This document shows positions 54,409 through 63,998 of a DNA stretch of 64,000 nt, in pieces. Both the position numbers and the translations under genes were made by a program. The stretch comes from an uncultured Lachnospiraceae bacterium. Its GTDB lineage: Bacteria; Bacillota; Clostridia; Lachnospirales; Lachnospiraceae. Location: contig CAMEJJ010000008.1 in the NCBI GenBank assembly GCA_945919795.1, positions 61,809 to 125,808 on the forward strand. The letters run 5' to 3'. The notes under the pieces were generated by a model. It did no database searches, was not told where the DNA came from, and saw only the letters and a program-made list of their open reading frames with translations. Numbering within the stretch: position 1 is the first letter of the stretch; each line of letters starts with the position of its first letter.

Positions 54409-55002
54409 TCAGCCATAAAACAATCGCCAATTGTAACATAATACAATTCCCAATATTCCCAATGCAATATAAATTACAGCCTCTATATCACAAATCTGTA
54501 TTGCTTTTGTCCCGATTTTTTGAAAAACGCGCTTATATAAAAGCCAAATCAGATACCCGACCAATGTTCCCAGCGTATTCATAATAAGATCATCCACATC
54601 TGTGGCACGATAACAAAACAGCTGACAAATTTCTATGGCCAGCGACATTCCAAATCCTACTATCAGCACCTTCCTACAATTTCTAAATCTTTCCCAAATC
54701 AACGGAAGCAGAAAGCCCAAAGGCATAAACATAAAAACATTCAAAACATATGTCATGGCACCTTCAGATGAAAAAGGTATCATATTAATGGTATCGTCCA
54801 GTTTTCCATATGAAATCAAATCCCAGATCGTACCAATTCCAGCCGCATCATATACAGCCAGAAAACAATAGAACATAAAAATATAGCACCATATAATGTG
54901 TCTGATAACATGAGCTCTGCCCTTGATTTTTTTACGATTACATACTATCCAGACTGTGTTCGGAAGCAAAAAACATAACAATGCGTAAATATACAAACCC
55001 AT
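54409..55002 (-). CDS. VanZ-like membrane protein
   Basis: The 197-residue product has about five membrane segments and VanZ-type features (NMIPF, FMPLGFLLPLIWERFR, GFGMSLAIEICQLF, DVDDLIMNTLGTLVGYLI). VanZ relatives are linked to teicoplanin resistance, but most chromosomal copies have no proven role. It appears to be a single gene. Confidence 0.88.
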   Translation of the reverse strand: MGLYIYALLCFLLPNTVWIVCNRKKIKGRAHVIRHIIWCYIFMFYCFLAVYDAAGIGTIWDLISYGKLDDTINMIPFSSEGAMTYVLNVFMFMPLGFLLPLIWERFRNCRKVLIVGFGMSLAIEICQLFCYRATDVDDLIMNTLGTLVGYLIWLLYKRVFQKIGTKAIQICDIEAVIYIALGILGIVLCYNWRLFYG

Positions 55003-55182
55003 ATCGAAATCCTTTCATTATTTCTGTAATTGCAATAACCTTATACTCTTCAGGTGAACTACCTATTTTATTATACTTGTATTTCGCAATATAAAAATAG
55101 ATATTCACATATTTTAAGTGGATTTTAATATAATCTTAAAGGCTATTTTTTAGGTGGAATATAATGAAAGGGGTGTCCATAA

Positions 55183-56580
55183 TCATTTCAAATTCATCTG
55201 TGCCGGATTGTCCTTTAATCTTCCGTCTTCATAATATCCGGTACCATGGCAAGAACACTCCCATGTAGACTCCTCCGGATTCCAATTCAGCATACAGCCC
55301 ATGTGGCGACATCTTCTCTCTTTTGGTGCAAACAAGCCTTTTACAAGCCCTGCCACACTCTCCCATACATCTATCAGAAAATTTTTGATACCTGCCAGGA
55401 AAAGAATTCTCTGGGGTGAAAAAATATTTTTCTCTACCTCATTGGTCTGGCAAATTTGATTGCTGATGTTTTGTGCGGCAATCATGGACGATGTCATACC
55501 CCACTTTTTAAAACCCGTTGCCACATACCAATTCTTCCGAAATACAGAATACTTTCCGATAAAAGGAATGTCATCATGAGGCATACAGTCCTGGGCAGAC
55601 CATTCACATGCAATATCAGCGTCAGGATAATATATCTTTGCCTGTTCACGCAGAAATGAATACCCAAACAATTCATTTTTCTTTTGCTTACATTTACATT
55701 TTCCTGTTCTGTGACCGCCACCGCCAAGCAACAAAAAATCTCCGGCACTTCTTAAGGACAATCCGCCTTTATCAATGCCGTAATACATTCCGCTTAACTG
55801 CTCTTGGTCTGCAAGAGCAAGTACATAGCTTCTCTCCTGATGCTGCCGCAGAAAATAAAAGCCGGGGACATTCGTAATCGGATAATGCGTTGCAAAAATA
55901 ATTTGATCCGCCTCAATCTGTCCCTTGTCTGTATACACCATATTCTTTTTTACCGATAAAACTTTGGTATGCTCATATACCACCAGTTCTTTCGCCAGAT
56001 GTGCTATAAACACCAACGGATGTAATTGTGCCTGATTTGGAAAACAAACCGCAGCTTTTATTGCAAAAGGAATCTCCTTAATCAGTCTCACTTTTTCATC
56101 AGCAGAAGCCATACTTAATCGGTCGCCATCAATCCAAACGGCATCTATCCCCAGAGAACGGGCAGCTTCCATTTCTTTTCGCAATTTCTCAATGCCATCT
56201 TCGGAAACGGTATATAAATAGGCCGGTTTCTTTTCAAACTGACAGGAAATATTCTCTGCCTTGATTATTTTTTCAAACAAATGGATTGCCTGCTCATTCG
56301 CTTCGGCATACAAGCGTGCCTGCTTTCTTCCAACCAGACGAATCATTCTATCATAAAACAAACCATGCTGACTTGTGATTTTGGCTGTAGTATTGCCTGT
56401 CTGTCCACCGGCAATCCGATCCGCTTCCACCACAATCACTTCCTGCCCTTTTCTTTGCAAAAACCAGGCAGTAAGAATCCCCGCCATACCGGCACCGATA
56501 ACAACATTTTGCACTTTTAAATTGCCGGACAGTGCAGGTCTTTTTGGCAATTCAACTTCTGATTTCCAAATTGATTTCAT
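55183..56580 (-). CDS. FAD-dependent oxidoreductase with C-terminal Rieske domain
   Basis: The 465-residue product has an N-terminal Rossmann motif VVIGAGMAGILTAWFLQRKG (about 28-47) and a DadA-like FAD domain. The C-terminal Rieske [2Fe-2S] site is CRHMGC and CSCHG (about 425-450). AAAGGAG precedes the ATG at 56580. The family may oxidise amines or transfer electrons; the substrate is not known. It lies 97 bases after jetD on the same strand and might be transcribed from the Wadjet operon. Confidence 0.9.
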   Translation of the reverse strand: MKSIWKSEVELPKRPALSGNLKVQNVVIGAGMAGILTAWFLQRKGQEVIVVEADRIAGGQTGNTTAKITSQHGLFYDRMIRLVGRKQARLYAEANEQAIHLFEKIIKAENISCQFEKKPAYLYTVSEDGIEKLRKEMEAARSLGIDAVWIDGDRLSMASADEKVRLIKEIPFAIKAAVCFPNQAQLHPLVFIAHLAKELVVYEHTKVLSVKKNMVYTDKGQIEADQIIFATHYPITNVPGFYFLRQHQERSYVLALADQEQLSGMYYGIDKGGLSLRSAGDFLLLGGGGHRTGKCKCKQKKNELFGYSFLREQAKIYYPDADIACEWSAQDCMPHDDIPFIGKYSVFRKNWYVATGFKKWGMTSSMIAAQNISNQICQTNEVEKNIFSPQRILFLAGIKNFLIDVWESVAGLVKGLFAPKERRCRHMGCMLNWNPEESTWECSCHGTGYYEDGRLKDNPAQMNLK

Positions 56581-56677
56581 AGAAATACTCTCCTTTATAG
56601 GTAGTATTTCCAAATTGGGAGATTATATGTTTAGAGGTGGATTGGCAGATTATCCCCTCTTTTCTACCAATATATCT

Positions 56678-57877
56678 TCAAACAATACATTCCTGCTCCA
56701 GCTTTATATTTTCTTGCAACATAAACCCAATTATCTCACGAAACTCTTTTTCCTTACTTATTTGCTCCAAACGCTTTCGATCTGTCTCAGTAAGACACTT
56801 TCCATATTGCCTATATTGTTTTAATGTATCCAAATCCATATGGTAGCTCATAAATGGAATACCTGTCTTTTTCCGCAGATCCAGCAGAATGGCAAATCCT
56901 CCCGCATCGATATCTCCAAAATGATAATACTTTGCATCCGGAATTGTCTCATAAACCATTTTTAATAAAGTCCTGCGAATCCTGTTATGGTATCCGCCAA
57001 GATAAATGAGAAGACTATCCTCCTCCCGATATCTGAAAAAAGAAGTGAGATTTTCAATGGTAATTACTTTTTTTATACTGTCCAGATCAGAAAACCGAAT
57101 GCCTGCAAGATCCTCTCCCGAAATACCTATTCCTTGCTTTAACAAAGATAAATCTACAATTTCCTCTCCGATTGCTATCTTGGCATTTCCTTTAAAATAC
57201 ACATAGTTAGGGGTTCTATAAATTCCATATTCTGCTAATAGTTCCAAAGTATCCATTTCCATAAATTCTCCGGAAAATTGCCGGAACACTTTAGCAATAC
57301 GGCTTTCTATCCGCTCAAAATACTTCGAATCCTGAAAATGTGAGATAGAAAATTCCCTGATATAGCATGGTTTCTTATTTTGCTCTACCAATACACAAGC
57401 CCGGAGAAACTTCTCCGTTTCCTTCATATTATCTAATGCAATATATTCTTTGACTGACTGGTGATTTTGTAGACGCTCCAGAAGATATTCGACAAACTCT
57501 ACCGTAATGGGTGCTTCCACATCCAGATATTTCTGAAGTAAAGCAATATTTTCTTCTTCTAATCCCCGCTTTGGCTTACGTCCAACATATTGGTAAGCTT
57601 CATCTATGTGATCTGTCATCAGTCTGACTTTCTGAATCAGATAATCCTGCTTATTATCCTTCCAAATTATCCGAATCAAATTTTTACTTTCCAATTCCTT
57701 CAGTGAAATATGAATGTTTTCATATTCGGAAGAGCTCTCATCAAAATAGACCGGGATTGAAGTTCTCGTAAAGCGATACTCTATCTGAATCGTACGTTTA
57801 TTTTCCCCTGTAGACAACAGACTATTCTCATATGTATCTAAAAGACAATTTAATACCTTTCGATCATACTGCACCAT
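56678..57877 (-). CDS. jetD: Wadjet protein JetD (Toprim-type nuclease)
   Basis: The 399-residue product has a DUF2220-like topoisomerase-VI-type Toprim domain at the C-terminus, with E275 (ITIENLTSF) and HFGDIDAGGFAIL (D322, D324) as metal-binding residues, and an N-terminal winged-helix region. In Wadjet systems JetD cuts plasmid DNA after the JetABC condensin has extruded it. It overlaps the jetC end by 14 bases with GAGAGG upstream of the ATG. Confidence 0.92.
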   Translation of the reverse strand: MVQYDRKVLNCLLDTYENSLLSTGENKRTIQIEYRFTRTSIPVYFDESSSEYENIHISLKELESKNLIRIIWKDNKQDYLIQKVRLMTDHIDEAYQYVGRKPKRGLEEENIALLQKYLDVEAPITVEFVEYLLERLQNHQSVKEYIALDNMKETEKFLRACVLVEQNKKPCYIREFSISHFQDSKYFERIESRIAKVFRQFSGEFMEMDTLELLAEYGIYRTPNYVYFKGNAKIAIGEEIVDLSLLKQGIGISGEDLAGIRFSDLDSIKKVITIENLTSFFRYREEDSLLIYLGGYHNRIRRTLLKMVYETIPDAKYYHFGDIDAGGFAILLDLRKKTGIPFMSYHMDLDTLKQYRQYGKCLTETDRKRLEQISKEKEFREIIGFMLQENIKLEQECIV

Positions 57878-60800
57878 TGATATACCTCTCTACAAAACTT
57901 ACCTTTTCGTCCGTCATCACCAGTAACGTTTCTTCAACGAACGGACTGATATACTGTATTTTATCAGGTGGAGCTGCGATCAGAATCTGTAGTGGCAATC
58001 TTCTCAAAAATTCCAGAACTCCACCGATTCTTTCATCATCCATGTTGTTAAAAGCCTCATCGAAAAGCACAAGACCGATTGCTTCCCCACCGATATTATT
58101 TTTATAAAGCTGAACAAAAGATGCAGCTACCGTCACATAAAATGGCGTCTGCGTCTCTCCGCCGCTCTTTTCCTCACATACCTTGGAATACAAAGAATAA
58201 TTACCGTCATTATGAATAATCCGAATATCATAATCCATGTAAGTTCGATAATCTGTAAACTCATCCAAGGCTTTCGCGTTATTGTCATTATCCAATGCAA
58301 GACGCTCAAACAATTCCTCAATTACTGCTTTATGATTTTCATGGAACAGACCACTAAAAATAGATTCACCCTGCATGGCATTAAAATCGTCCATAATCAT
58401 CTCATAATATTGTCTGTATCGTTTACTTGGCATATAGAGAAATTCATACTTTTCGTTGCTAAACTTAATATCATCAAGTGCCTTGTTCAGTTCTTTGAAC
58501 TCAGCCTGCGCCATTTTCATATTCTCTTGTAATTTTGATAAAAATTGCTCCCTAAACTCTTCTTCGGCTGCGCATCTGGCTGTCTCCACCTTTCCTTCAT
58601 ACTGTAGCAATTCGGAATTCTTAAGTTTCAAATACTCAGCTTCAAAATCGGGATATCCTTCCATTGTAGCAGGTGCGCCAAAATCATGAGCTGTTTTATA
58701 TTCTCCCATGGATTCCTTCATGGCATCCATCGCCTTATCCACCAGTGTCTGATTTGCTTTTCTCCGTCTTACGTAGTTATCCCTAAATTGTGAAAATGAC
58801 TTATCCTCGGTTTGTTTCTCATATTCCTGTTTCCAAATTGGAAGAGAATCTCCGGCTTTTTTTCCCAGTTCCTCATAAATAACTGCTTTTTCGGCATGCT
58901 TTATCTGCTCATTTTCCACTTGTATTTTTGTCAGACTGATTCTTTCTTCTGTTTTGCCCGCTGCCCGATTCAATGAATCTAATTGAACCGTCAGTTCACT
59001 TAAGATTTTATCTAACGTTGAAAGCTGTACCTGTTTCATAATCATATTGGAATTCTTTTCCAAAGTAGCGATATTTTCTTTGCATTTATTGATTTCGAAA
59101 GAAACCTGGCGTAAACTTCCAATAACATCCAGTCTGTACTTGATATCGGTATCATGCTCCGTTTCCAAAGGCTCCAGAACAAATTCCATCTGTTCCAGTC
59201 TGATGCGAATCTGCTTTAATTGTTCCTTAATCTCTTCGCGTTTTCCTTTAGCCTGTTCTAACTGCACCTTTAACGCATTCTGACCAATGTATGGGGTATC
59301 AAAGATAGCCGGCTTTATAGCACTGGCTACATTATTCTGATATTTCATACATTCTTTTGTAATGGACGTTTTATAATTTTTCAAATCCCGATAATGTGCA
59401 CACATATGCACCTTACCCAAAATCATATTGATATAGCGTTTTGCATATTTGTTTTTCGAGGTAACAACTGCAGCCAACGATCCTTCCGGTGCAGTATCAT
59501 ACTGTTCCAAATTCTGTGTATTGATAAGGCCAACTCCATATGCCTTTTTCTCTTTTCGAAGCCTGTCATAAATTCCAAGCGCGATATCAAAACTATCCGG
59601 TTCTACTAAAATGTAGAATCGTTGTGTATTCAGATAGCCTTCTACCGCATTTCTCCAAGATTCATCCGTGATTTCTAACATCTCACATAAAATGCGGGGC
59701 TCCGGCGTCCTTCCAATGCGCAGGAATTCTTCTTTAATGGCCGTTCTGACACGTTCAACATCTTCTGCATAAGATAGTTTTTTCTTCATTAATTGTTCTA
59801 TTTTTCTGTCCAATTCCTGTTTCTGACCGCTGACCCTTGCTTCTTGTGCAAATACTTCCGCTCTTTTTTTGAATATCTTATCACGCATTTCATTTTTATA
59901 TGCGATTACATTCAAAAGTATGTCTTTCATCTCCGCCAGATTAATATCGTTGTCTATTTCACATAAATTTTCGTAGTAAAGCTTTACAGAATTATCTACA
60001 TCTTTGACCTCTAAGAGATTTTTTAACTGTCTCTTCGCCGCATCTATACTTTTCTGAAGGTTTTCACGTTCTGCCAGCATTTCTTCTTTTTTACTTTCCA
60101 ATAAACACAGCTTTTTCTCCTGTTCATCCTTTGCCAGAAAATCCTTATCGGTTGCCAGCTCAGCCCTCAGATCATCCCTGATTTGCTGCTTCTCTTTCTG
60201 CTCTGCTCTTACTGAATTAATCTGCCTGTTCTGCTCCTCCAGTCTGAACGTGTCAGACTGAATTTCTGACTTCATTCTCTTTATGTCTTCATCAATCAGA
60301 TCAGTTTCCACTCTGGCGAGGTAATATTCATACTGACTGTCCTTACGCAAACCATCTACTGCCTGATCATGCATCGCATTGATCTTTTCCAGTCTGCCAA
60401 TACGAATCTTCACATTCTCCAATGTACGTTGCAAATCCTGATACGTGCGAACATTTTCACGCAACACATCAATATTCACTTCTTTTTCATCTAATACATA
60501 CGAATAAACAAAATCTTTAATATCGTCGATAGGTCTGAAAGCCAGTGCCTTTGGTATCAACCGGAAAAACTTATCTTCAATTCGTCCGAACCTGTTTTTA
60601 ATCATAGATCTGGCCTCTTTGTCCGTCGTGCACCATTGCTTAATTTTCTTAGCATTTGTGGTTCTGAACTGGTTGATAGACTTCGGTGTCTTTCCCTGAA
60701 AAAAAAGAGAATCCTCAAGACGAATACCATCCATCAGATATCTTGCCGTTTTTTCCTGTCCTTCAGAAGCCGAATCTACTACAGCTCCCACCACAAAATA

Positions 60801-61106
60801 CTTATCCCTTTTTTCTTCATAGAATTCCAATGCAATGTGCGCACTGATTTCACCGGTACGTTCATACGGTCTGTTTTCACGCCCTGTCTTACAACGGATA
60901 TATCCTGATAATTTTCTCTTTCCGTTTTCGTGTGCCGCTTTATTGAAATAATTTGTGGAACAGATTATCACAAACTGGATTGCATCTAAAAGAGTTGACT
61001 TGCCTGCACCATTTTCACCGGATATCAAAGTAGATTTCTCAAATTCTATTGTCGTATTTGTAAATCGATGCCAGTTAATCAGCTTCACTCTCATCAGCTT
61101 CTTCAC
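57864..61106 (-). CDS. jetC: Wadjet protein JetC (SMC-like ATPase)
   Basis: The product has about 1080 residues: Walker A GENGAGKST at 30-38, two long coiled-coil stretches (about 265-440 and 640-810), a central hinge, and at the C-terminus signature KSGGETQTPF and Walker B GLVLFDEAFNNMDDERI. This is the MukB/SMC-like motor that extrudes DNA loops. The GTG at 61106 is chosen because GGGAGG lies 8 bases before it; an ATG four codons later is spaced too far. It overlaps jetB by 32 bases. Confidence 0.93.
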   Translation of the reverse strand: MKKLMRVKLINWHRFTNTTIEFEKSTLISGENGAGKSTLLDAIQFVIICSTNYFNKAAHENGKRKLSGYIRCKTGRENRPYERTGEISAHIALEFYEEKRDKYFVVGAVVDSASEGQEKTARYLMDGIRLEDSLFFQGKTPKSINQFRTTNAKKIKQWCTTDKEARSMIKNRFGRIEDKFFRLIPKALAFRPIDDIKDFVYSYVLDEKEVNIDVLRENVRTYQDLQRTLENVKIRIGRLEKINAMHDQAVDGLRKDSQYEYYLARVETDLIDEDIKRMKSEIQSDTFRLEEQNRQINSVRAEQKEKQQIRDDLRAELATDKDFLAKDEQEKKLCLLESKKEEMLAERENLQKSIDAAKRQLKNLLEVKDVDNSVKLYYENLCEIDNDINLAEMKDILLNVIAYKNEMRDKIFKKRAEVFAQEARVSGQKQELDRKIEQLMKKKLSYAEDVERVRTAIKEEFLRIGRTPEPRILCEMLEITDESWRNAVEGYLNTQRFYILVEPDSFDIALGIYDRLRKEKKAYGVGLINTQNLEQYDTAPEGSLAAVVTSKNKYAKRYINMILGKVHMCAHYRDLKNYKTSITKECMKYQNNVASAIKPAIFDTPYIGQNALKVQLEQAKGKREEIKEQLKQIRIRLEQMEFVLEPLETEHDTDIKYRLDVIGSLRQVSFEINKCKENIATLEKNSNMIMKQVQLSTLDKILSELTVQLDSLNRAAGKTEERISLTKIQVENEQIKHAEKAVIYEELGKKAGDSLPIWKQEYEKQTEDKSFSQFRDNYVRRRKANQTLVDKAMDAMKESMGEYKTAHDFGAPATMEGYPDFEAEYLKLKNSELLQYEGKVETARCAAEEEFREQFLSKLQENMKMAQAEFKELNKALDDIKFSNEKYEFLYMPSKRYRQYYEMIMDDFNAMQGESIFSGLFHENHKAVIEELFERLALDNDNNAKALDEFTDYRTYMDYDIRIIHNDGNYSLYSKVCEEKSGGETQTPFYVTVAASFVQLYKNNIGGEAIGLVLFDEAFNNMDDERIGGVLEFLRRLPLQILIAAPPDKIQYISPFVEETLLVMTDEKVSFVERYINGAV

Positions 61107-61689
61107 TGCTTTTTCCTCCCTTTCTGTATATCTCCAGTTTCTCATAGGCAGCCTTGATATCTTCCACACGAACAGCCATTAAAATAGCATCAAAAATAAT
61201 GATACGAGCTTCCTCATCCGTAAGATTACTATCCAGTATTTCAATAATCTGGAATCTCTTCAATGTGCTGATAGCATTTCGAAAAGTTGTTTTGTCAATC
61301 ATCTTATCCCGGATTTTTAAGCTTAAAAATTTTTCATGTATATCCCCGACATTTACAATCACTTCATCTGAAACCGAAAGTTCTCTTCGTTTTTCATCAT
61401 ATAGGATTCGAAGTATCAACAAAAGAATTGATTCGAACAATTTCAAATTATAGCGATTATAGTTTTGTGGATTTGTCAGTTGGATGACACCATATTCCTC
61501 ATTGATCTCCAGCCGATATCCCAAAAGAGCAAAACACTCAGCGAACTTTTCTTTATATTTCATCACAAAATAATAATCCGACTTATTCGTTTCATTTTTC
61601 TTGCATAGAAAACAGGAACTTAGCAGTCGATTACATATTCTTGAAAAATCATCTTTGTCCCGTTGCAGCATCCCATTTAGAATATCCAT
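61075..61689 (-). CDS. jetB: Wadjet protein JetB (kite subunit, DUF4194-like)
   Basis: This 204-residue protein has winged-helix character resembling MukE/DUF4194 (YNLKLFESILLLILRILYDE, NAISTLKRFQIIEIL) and a Ser/Glu-rich acidic tail. It bridges JetA and JetC in the condensin-like complex. The start is either the ATG at 61689 or a TTG at 61698 that overlaps the jetA stop by 4 bases; spacing to GGAAGGG slightly favours the ATG. Confidence 0.9.
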   Translation of the reverse strand: MDILNGMLQRDKDDFSRICNRLLSSCFLCKKNETNKSDYYFVMKYKEKFAECFALLGYRLEINEEYGVIQLTNPQNYNRYNLKLFESILLLILRILYDEKRRELSVSDEVIVNVGDIHEKFLSLKIRDKMIDKTTFRNAISTLKRFQIIEILDSNLTDEEARIIIFDAILMAVRVEDIKAAYEKLEIYRKGGKSSEEADESEAD

Positions 61690-61694
61690 TCCTA

Positions 61695-63077
61695 TCAATG
61701 TCCCTTCCTATGTATTGTAAAATCAGTAAAACGGTATCCTTCTTTTTTTACCGACTCTTTTACATCAACTATATACTTCATATTTTTTCTCTGCCCATAA
61801 AGTCTGATGTAAATCATCTTGACAAAATCATCTGCATTTTCCAAGGGTAGTTCTGAAGCCAGCATTTCCTGCCTGTTTCCAAGTTGTTTTTCCACGTAAC
61901 TGTTTACTTTCTCCGGATTTAAAACTCTTGCCAGTTTTTCTAACATCCGTCTCATTTTTTCATTTCGAAGTTCCGTATCCGGCTCTTCTTGCTGAAGCAT
62001 TTCCGGTTCAAATGCCTTTTTTCCCTCAATCGGCGTATAAAGCGACTTTTCATCCAACACGGCAGCACTGTAAATCCGGATCAGTTCGTCCATGAATTCA
62101 ATTCGATAAATACCGCTCAAATCCATTTCTTCCCGGTTGATTTCTTCGTTCATTCCCGATAGGATTTCCTTAATCTGTCCTCTGACATCTTCCCCACCTA
62201 TCAGATAAAACTTTGCCCTGTTGATTGCTGCCCTTTGATACTGCGTATTCTTGTGGTTAATCTCCGATAAGATTTCATCCATGTTTTGAAAAGCGTCTAT
62301 CACCTGATGAATATAGTGATAAACCAGTTCCTCTGCCTCATCCTGAGATATCTCCCGGATGCTCATCAGGTCTTCGCTCGCTTTTTCGACATAAGATTTA
62401 CTCCGGCTTTTACTTTCCAATCTTTCTATAATCTCCGGCCGGAATTTTGAAACATTGTCCGAAGTAAGCAACCGATGATAAGCCTTATCCACGATATTCT
62501 CAATATAATCATTGAAAAGCACGTTCATAATCTCAGCTGGCGTTTTATACCTGGTCAGCTCATCAATGTAATGTTTGATGCTGGAACTTAAGTTTTTCAA
62601 ACCGGTAATCAGCATATCTGTATTTTCTACTATCGACAAAAGTACAATACCCGGATTGTCCGTCGCACTTCGCACCAGACTGTATATAGTATAGATATAC
62701 CCTTGATATTCAATCTGTTTTCCTTCTGCAATCTCAAGAAGCGTCCTTATTACCTTGACTGCATATTCCTTAAAATTAACTCTTTGTACATAGCTTTTAT
62801 CTGTTTCAATATCTATCCAACCATAATTTTCCAGTTTGCGAAGCATCCAGTTTGCTTTGTCTCTTGCAGTTTTTCCTTCTACATCTTCTCCTGTAAGATC
62901 CGCAGCCTGAGTTTGTTCAAAATAGTATTGTAATTCCTCTACCAAAACATCTCTTTCCACGCCATAAGAAAGCTGATGATCCATAACGGAAAACAGTTTA
63001 CAGATACATTCCCAATATACCACCTTATTTGGAGATGCCAATGGCACAAAAAAATGTTCATCTATAATATGAAACAC
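61695..63077 (-). CDS. jetA: Wadjet protein JetA (kleisin-type subunit)
   Basis: This 460-residue protein opens VFHIIDEHFFVPLASPNKVV and is helical throughout, with an N-terminal winged-helix part (about 1-130) and C-terminal DNA/ATPase-binding helices. It resembles the JetA form of Firmicute Wadjet systems formerly called DUF5716, rather than the DUF3375 form. It starts at GTG after AAGGAG. It is the first gene of jetABCD; all four genes overlap end to start. Confidence 0.9.
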   Translation of the reverse strand: MFHIIDEHFFVPLASPNKVVYWECICKLFSVMDHQLSYGVERDVLVEELQYYFEQTQAADLTGEDVEGKTARDKANWMLRKLENYGWIDIETDKSYVQRVNFKEYAVKVIRTLLEIAEGKQIEYQGYIYTIYSLVRSATDNPGIVLLSIVENTDMLITGLKNLSSSIKHYIDELTRYKTPAEIMNVLFNDYIENIVDKAYHRLLTSDNVSKFRPEIIERLESKSRSKSYVEKASEDLMSIREISQDEAEELVYHYIHQVIDAFQNMDEILSEINHKNTQYQRAAINRAKFYLIGGEDVRGQIKEILSGMNEEINREEMDLSGIYRIEFMDELIRIYSAAVLDEKSLYTPIEGKKAFEPEMLQQEEPDTELRNEKMRRMLEKLARVLNPEKVNSYVEKQLGNRQEMLASELPLENADDFVKMIYIRLYGQRKNMKYIVDVKESVKKEGYRFTDFTIHRKGH

Positions 63078-63485
63078 ATTCGTCTCCTTCCGAATAACTG
63101 CATACTTTTTTATTCGTATTCAAAAAATTATAAAGCCTGCTCCTATTTGATTGCTTATCTTATACAACTATCTCATTTTGTTATGATTCCATCCAAAATC
63201 AGATTCTCAATTGAACTTCGAATTATTTCTTCACTTAAATTTATCAGGCTTACCATTCTTGATAAATCTACCTTTCTAAATTTAACTCAATTGTAAATCA
63301 TTTTAGTTCAATCGTCGAGTTAAAATGGAGATTTCTGTTTTATCTTATCTCGTTGCGCATTACATATCTATTCCCTGATATCATTGGCTACATAATAAGT
63401 CGACCACTTCTTTTTTTATTTTATCTACTTCATCTCATAAACTCATAGACATTTCGGCTTTTCCTGCTCTTTTAAGGTCTCCTTT
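63078..63485. other. Gene-free upstream region of the Wadjet operon
   Basis: Very AT-rich. A TATAAT at about 63128-63133 on the minus strand may be the -10 of the jetA promoter, but no good -35 is seen. No gene, repeat or strong hairpin was found in it. Confidence 0.35.
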
Positions 63486-63514
63486 TTGACAGACAAGAAA
63501 GACAATTGTAAAAT
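63486..63514 (+). promoter_or_regulatory. Promoter P1, divergent from jetA
   Basis: TTGACA (63486-63491) and TAAAAT (63509-63514) are separated by 17 bases on the plus strand. No open reading frame follows; the transcript could continue to the terminator at 63703. Confidence 0.55.
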
Positions 63515-63605
63515 AGATGCATATTCAAATCAAATCTCCTATCTGGGAAAAGCTCTATTTTTTTCAATTGACAGTAAATTTACGCTATCTTTTTTCTCAA
63601 TTCTC

Positions 63606-63634
63606 TTGTAATAAATTTCGATTTATGGTAGTAT
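63606..63634 (+). promoter_or_regulatory. Promoter P2 of the candidate small RNA
   Basis: TTGTAA and TAGTAT are spaced 17 bases apart with an extended TG motif one base before the -10 (TGGTAGTAT). Transcription would start near 63641. Confidence 0.5.
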
Positions 63635-63640
63635 ACTAGA

Positions 63641-63710
63641 ATAGAGATAACCGAATTGATTTCGGTTGAAAAACACTTATGCAATTTGTTTTGTATAGGT
63701 GTTTTTTATT
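63641..63710 (+). ncRNA. Candidate small RNA (about 70 bases) divergent from the Wadjet operon
   Basis: After promoter P2 the transcript has a hairpin AACCGAA-ttgat-TTCGGTT (63649-63667). An intrinsic terminator follows, AACACTTATGCAA paired with TTGTATAGGTGTT (63672-63703, 13 pairs, 6-base loop) and a run of T. No coding frame fits. Function is unknown. Confidence 0.5.
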
Positions 63711-63713
63711 TAC
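63672..63713 (+). terminator. Intrinsic terminator of the candidate small RNA
   Basis: A 13-bp stem with two G-U pairs, loop TTTGTT and tail TTTTATTT on the plus strand. Confidence 0.8.
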
Positions 63714-63811
63714 ATATTTTTGAGCCAAAATAAAATCATAACAAGATTTCTCTTCATTCAAACCCACGGCACTATCTCCTTTATTCGCCATTCAATTTCT
63801 CCATAGAGAAA

Positions 63812-63841
63812 CCGCAACCCTTGATTTCTCAAGGATTGCGG
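63812..63841 (-). terminator. Terminator after the tuf tail
   Basis: CCGCAA-c-CCTTG and CAAGG-a-TTGCGG form a 12-bp stem 35 bases past the stop of the EF-Tu fragment. The following T-run is weak (TTTCTC). Confidence 0.65.
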
Positions 63842-63876
63842 AATAATTTACTCTTTGTTTAGTTCTAAATCAAAGG

Positions 63877-63927
63877 TTACTCAATAATTGTAGCAACACA
63901 ACCAGAACCTACTGTTCTACCACCTTC
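63877..63927 (-). pseudogene. tuf: 3' end fragment of an elongation factor Tu gene
   Basis: The last 16 codons read EGGRTVGSGCVATIIE and stop, the well-known C-terminus of EF-Tu. Upstream the frame continues only a few unrelated codons (KCSESDH) before an in-frame stop, so the body of tuf is missing. It is either a displaced tail left by insertion of an element into tuf or a decayed duplicate. Confidence 0.8.
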
Positions 63928-63998
63928 ATGGTCTGATTCGCTGCATTTAGAAACTTATTTGTTACGGTTTTTGCCGTTTTGTGACTCATTTTATGGGT
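63909..63998 (-). CDS. C-terminal end of an unidentified protein, possibly a tyrosine recombinase (runs off the edge)
   Basis: In another minus-strand frame 29 codons are open from the edge to a TAG inside the tuf fragment: THKMSHKTAKTVTNKF followed by LNAANQTMKVVEQ. If the split codon at the edge is TAT, the protein would read YTHK, like the catalytic tyrosine and following helix of phage-type integrases. Its end is made of tuf-derived DNA. This identity is a guess from a short tail. Confidence 0.35.
   Translation of the reverse strand, partial: THKMSHKTAKTVTNKFLNAANQTMKVVEQ

Noticed and set aside
62976..63296. 106-codon plus-strand frame overlapping the start of jetA
   Set aside because: It lies mostly opposite jetA, in AT-rich sequence without a binding site or recognisable product.
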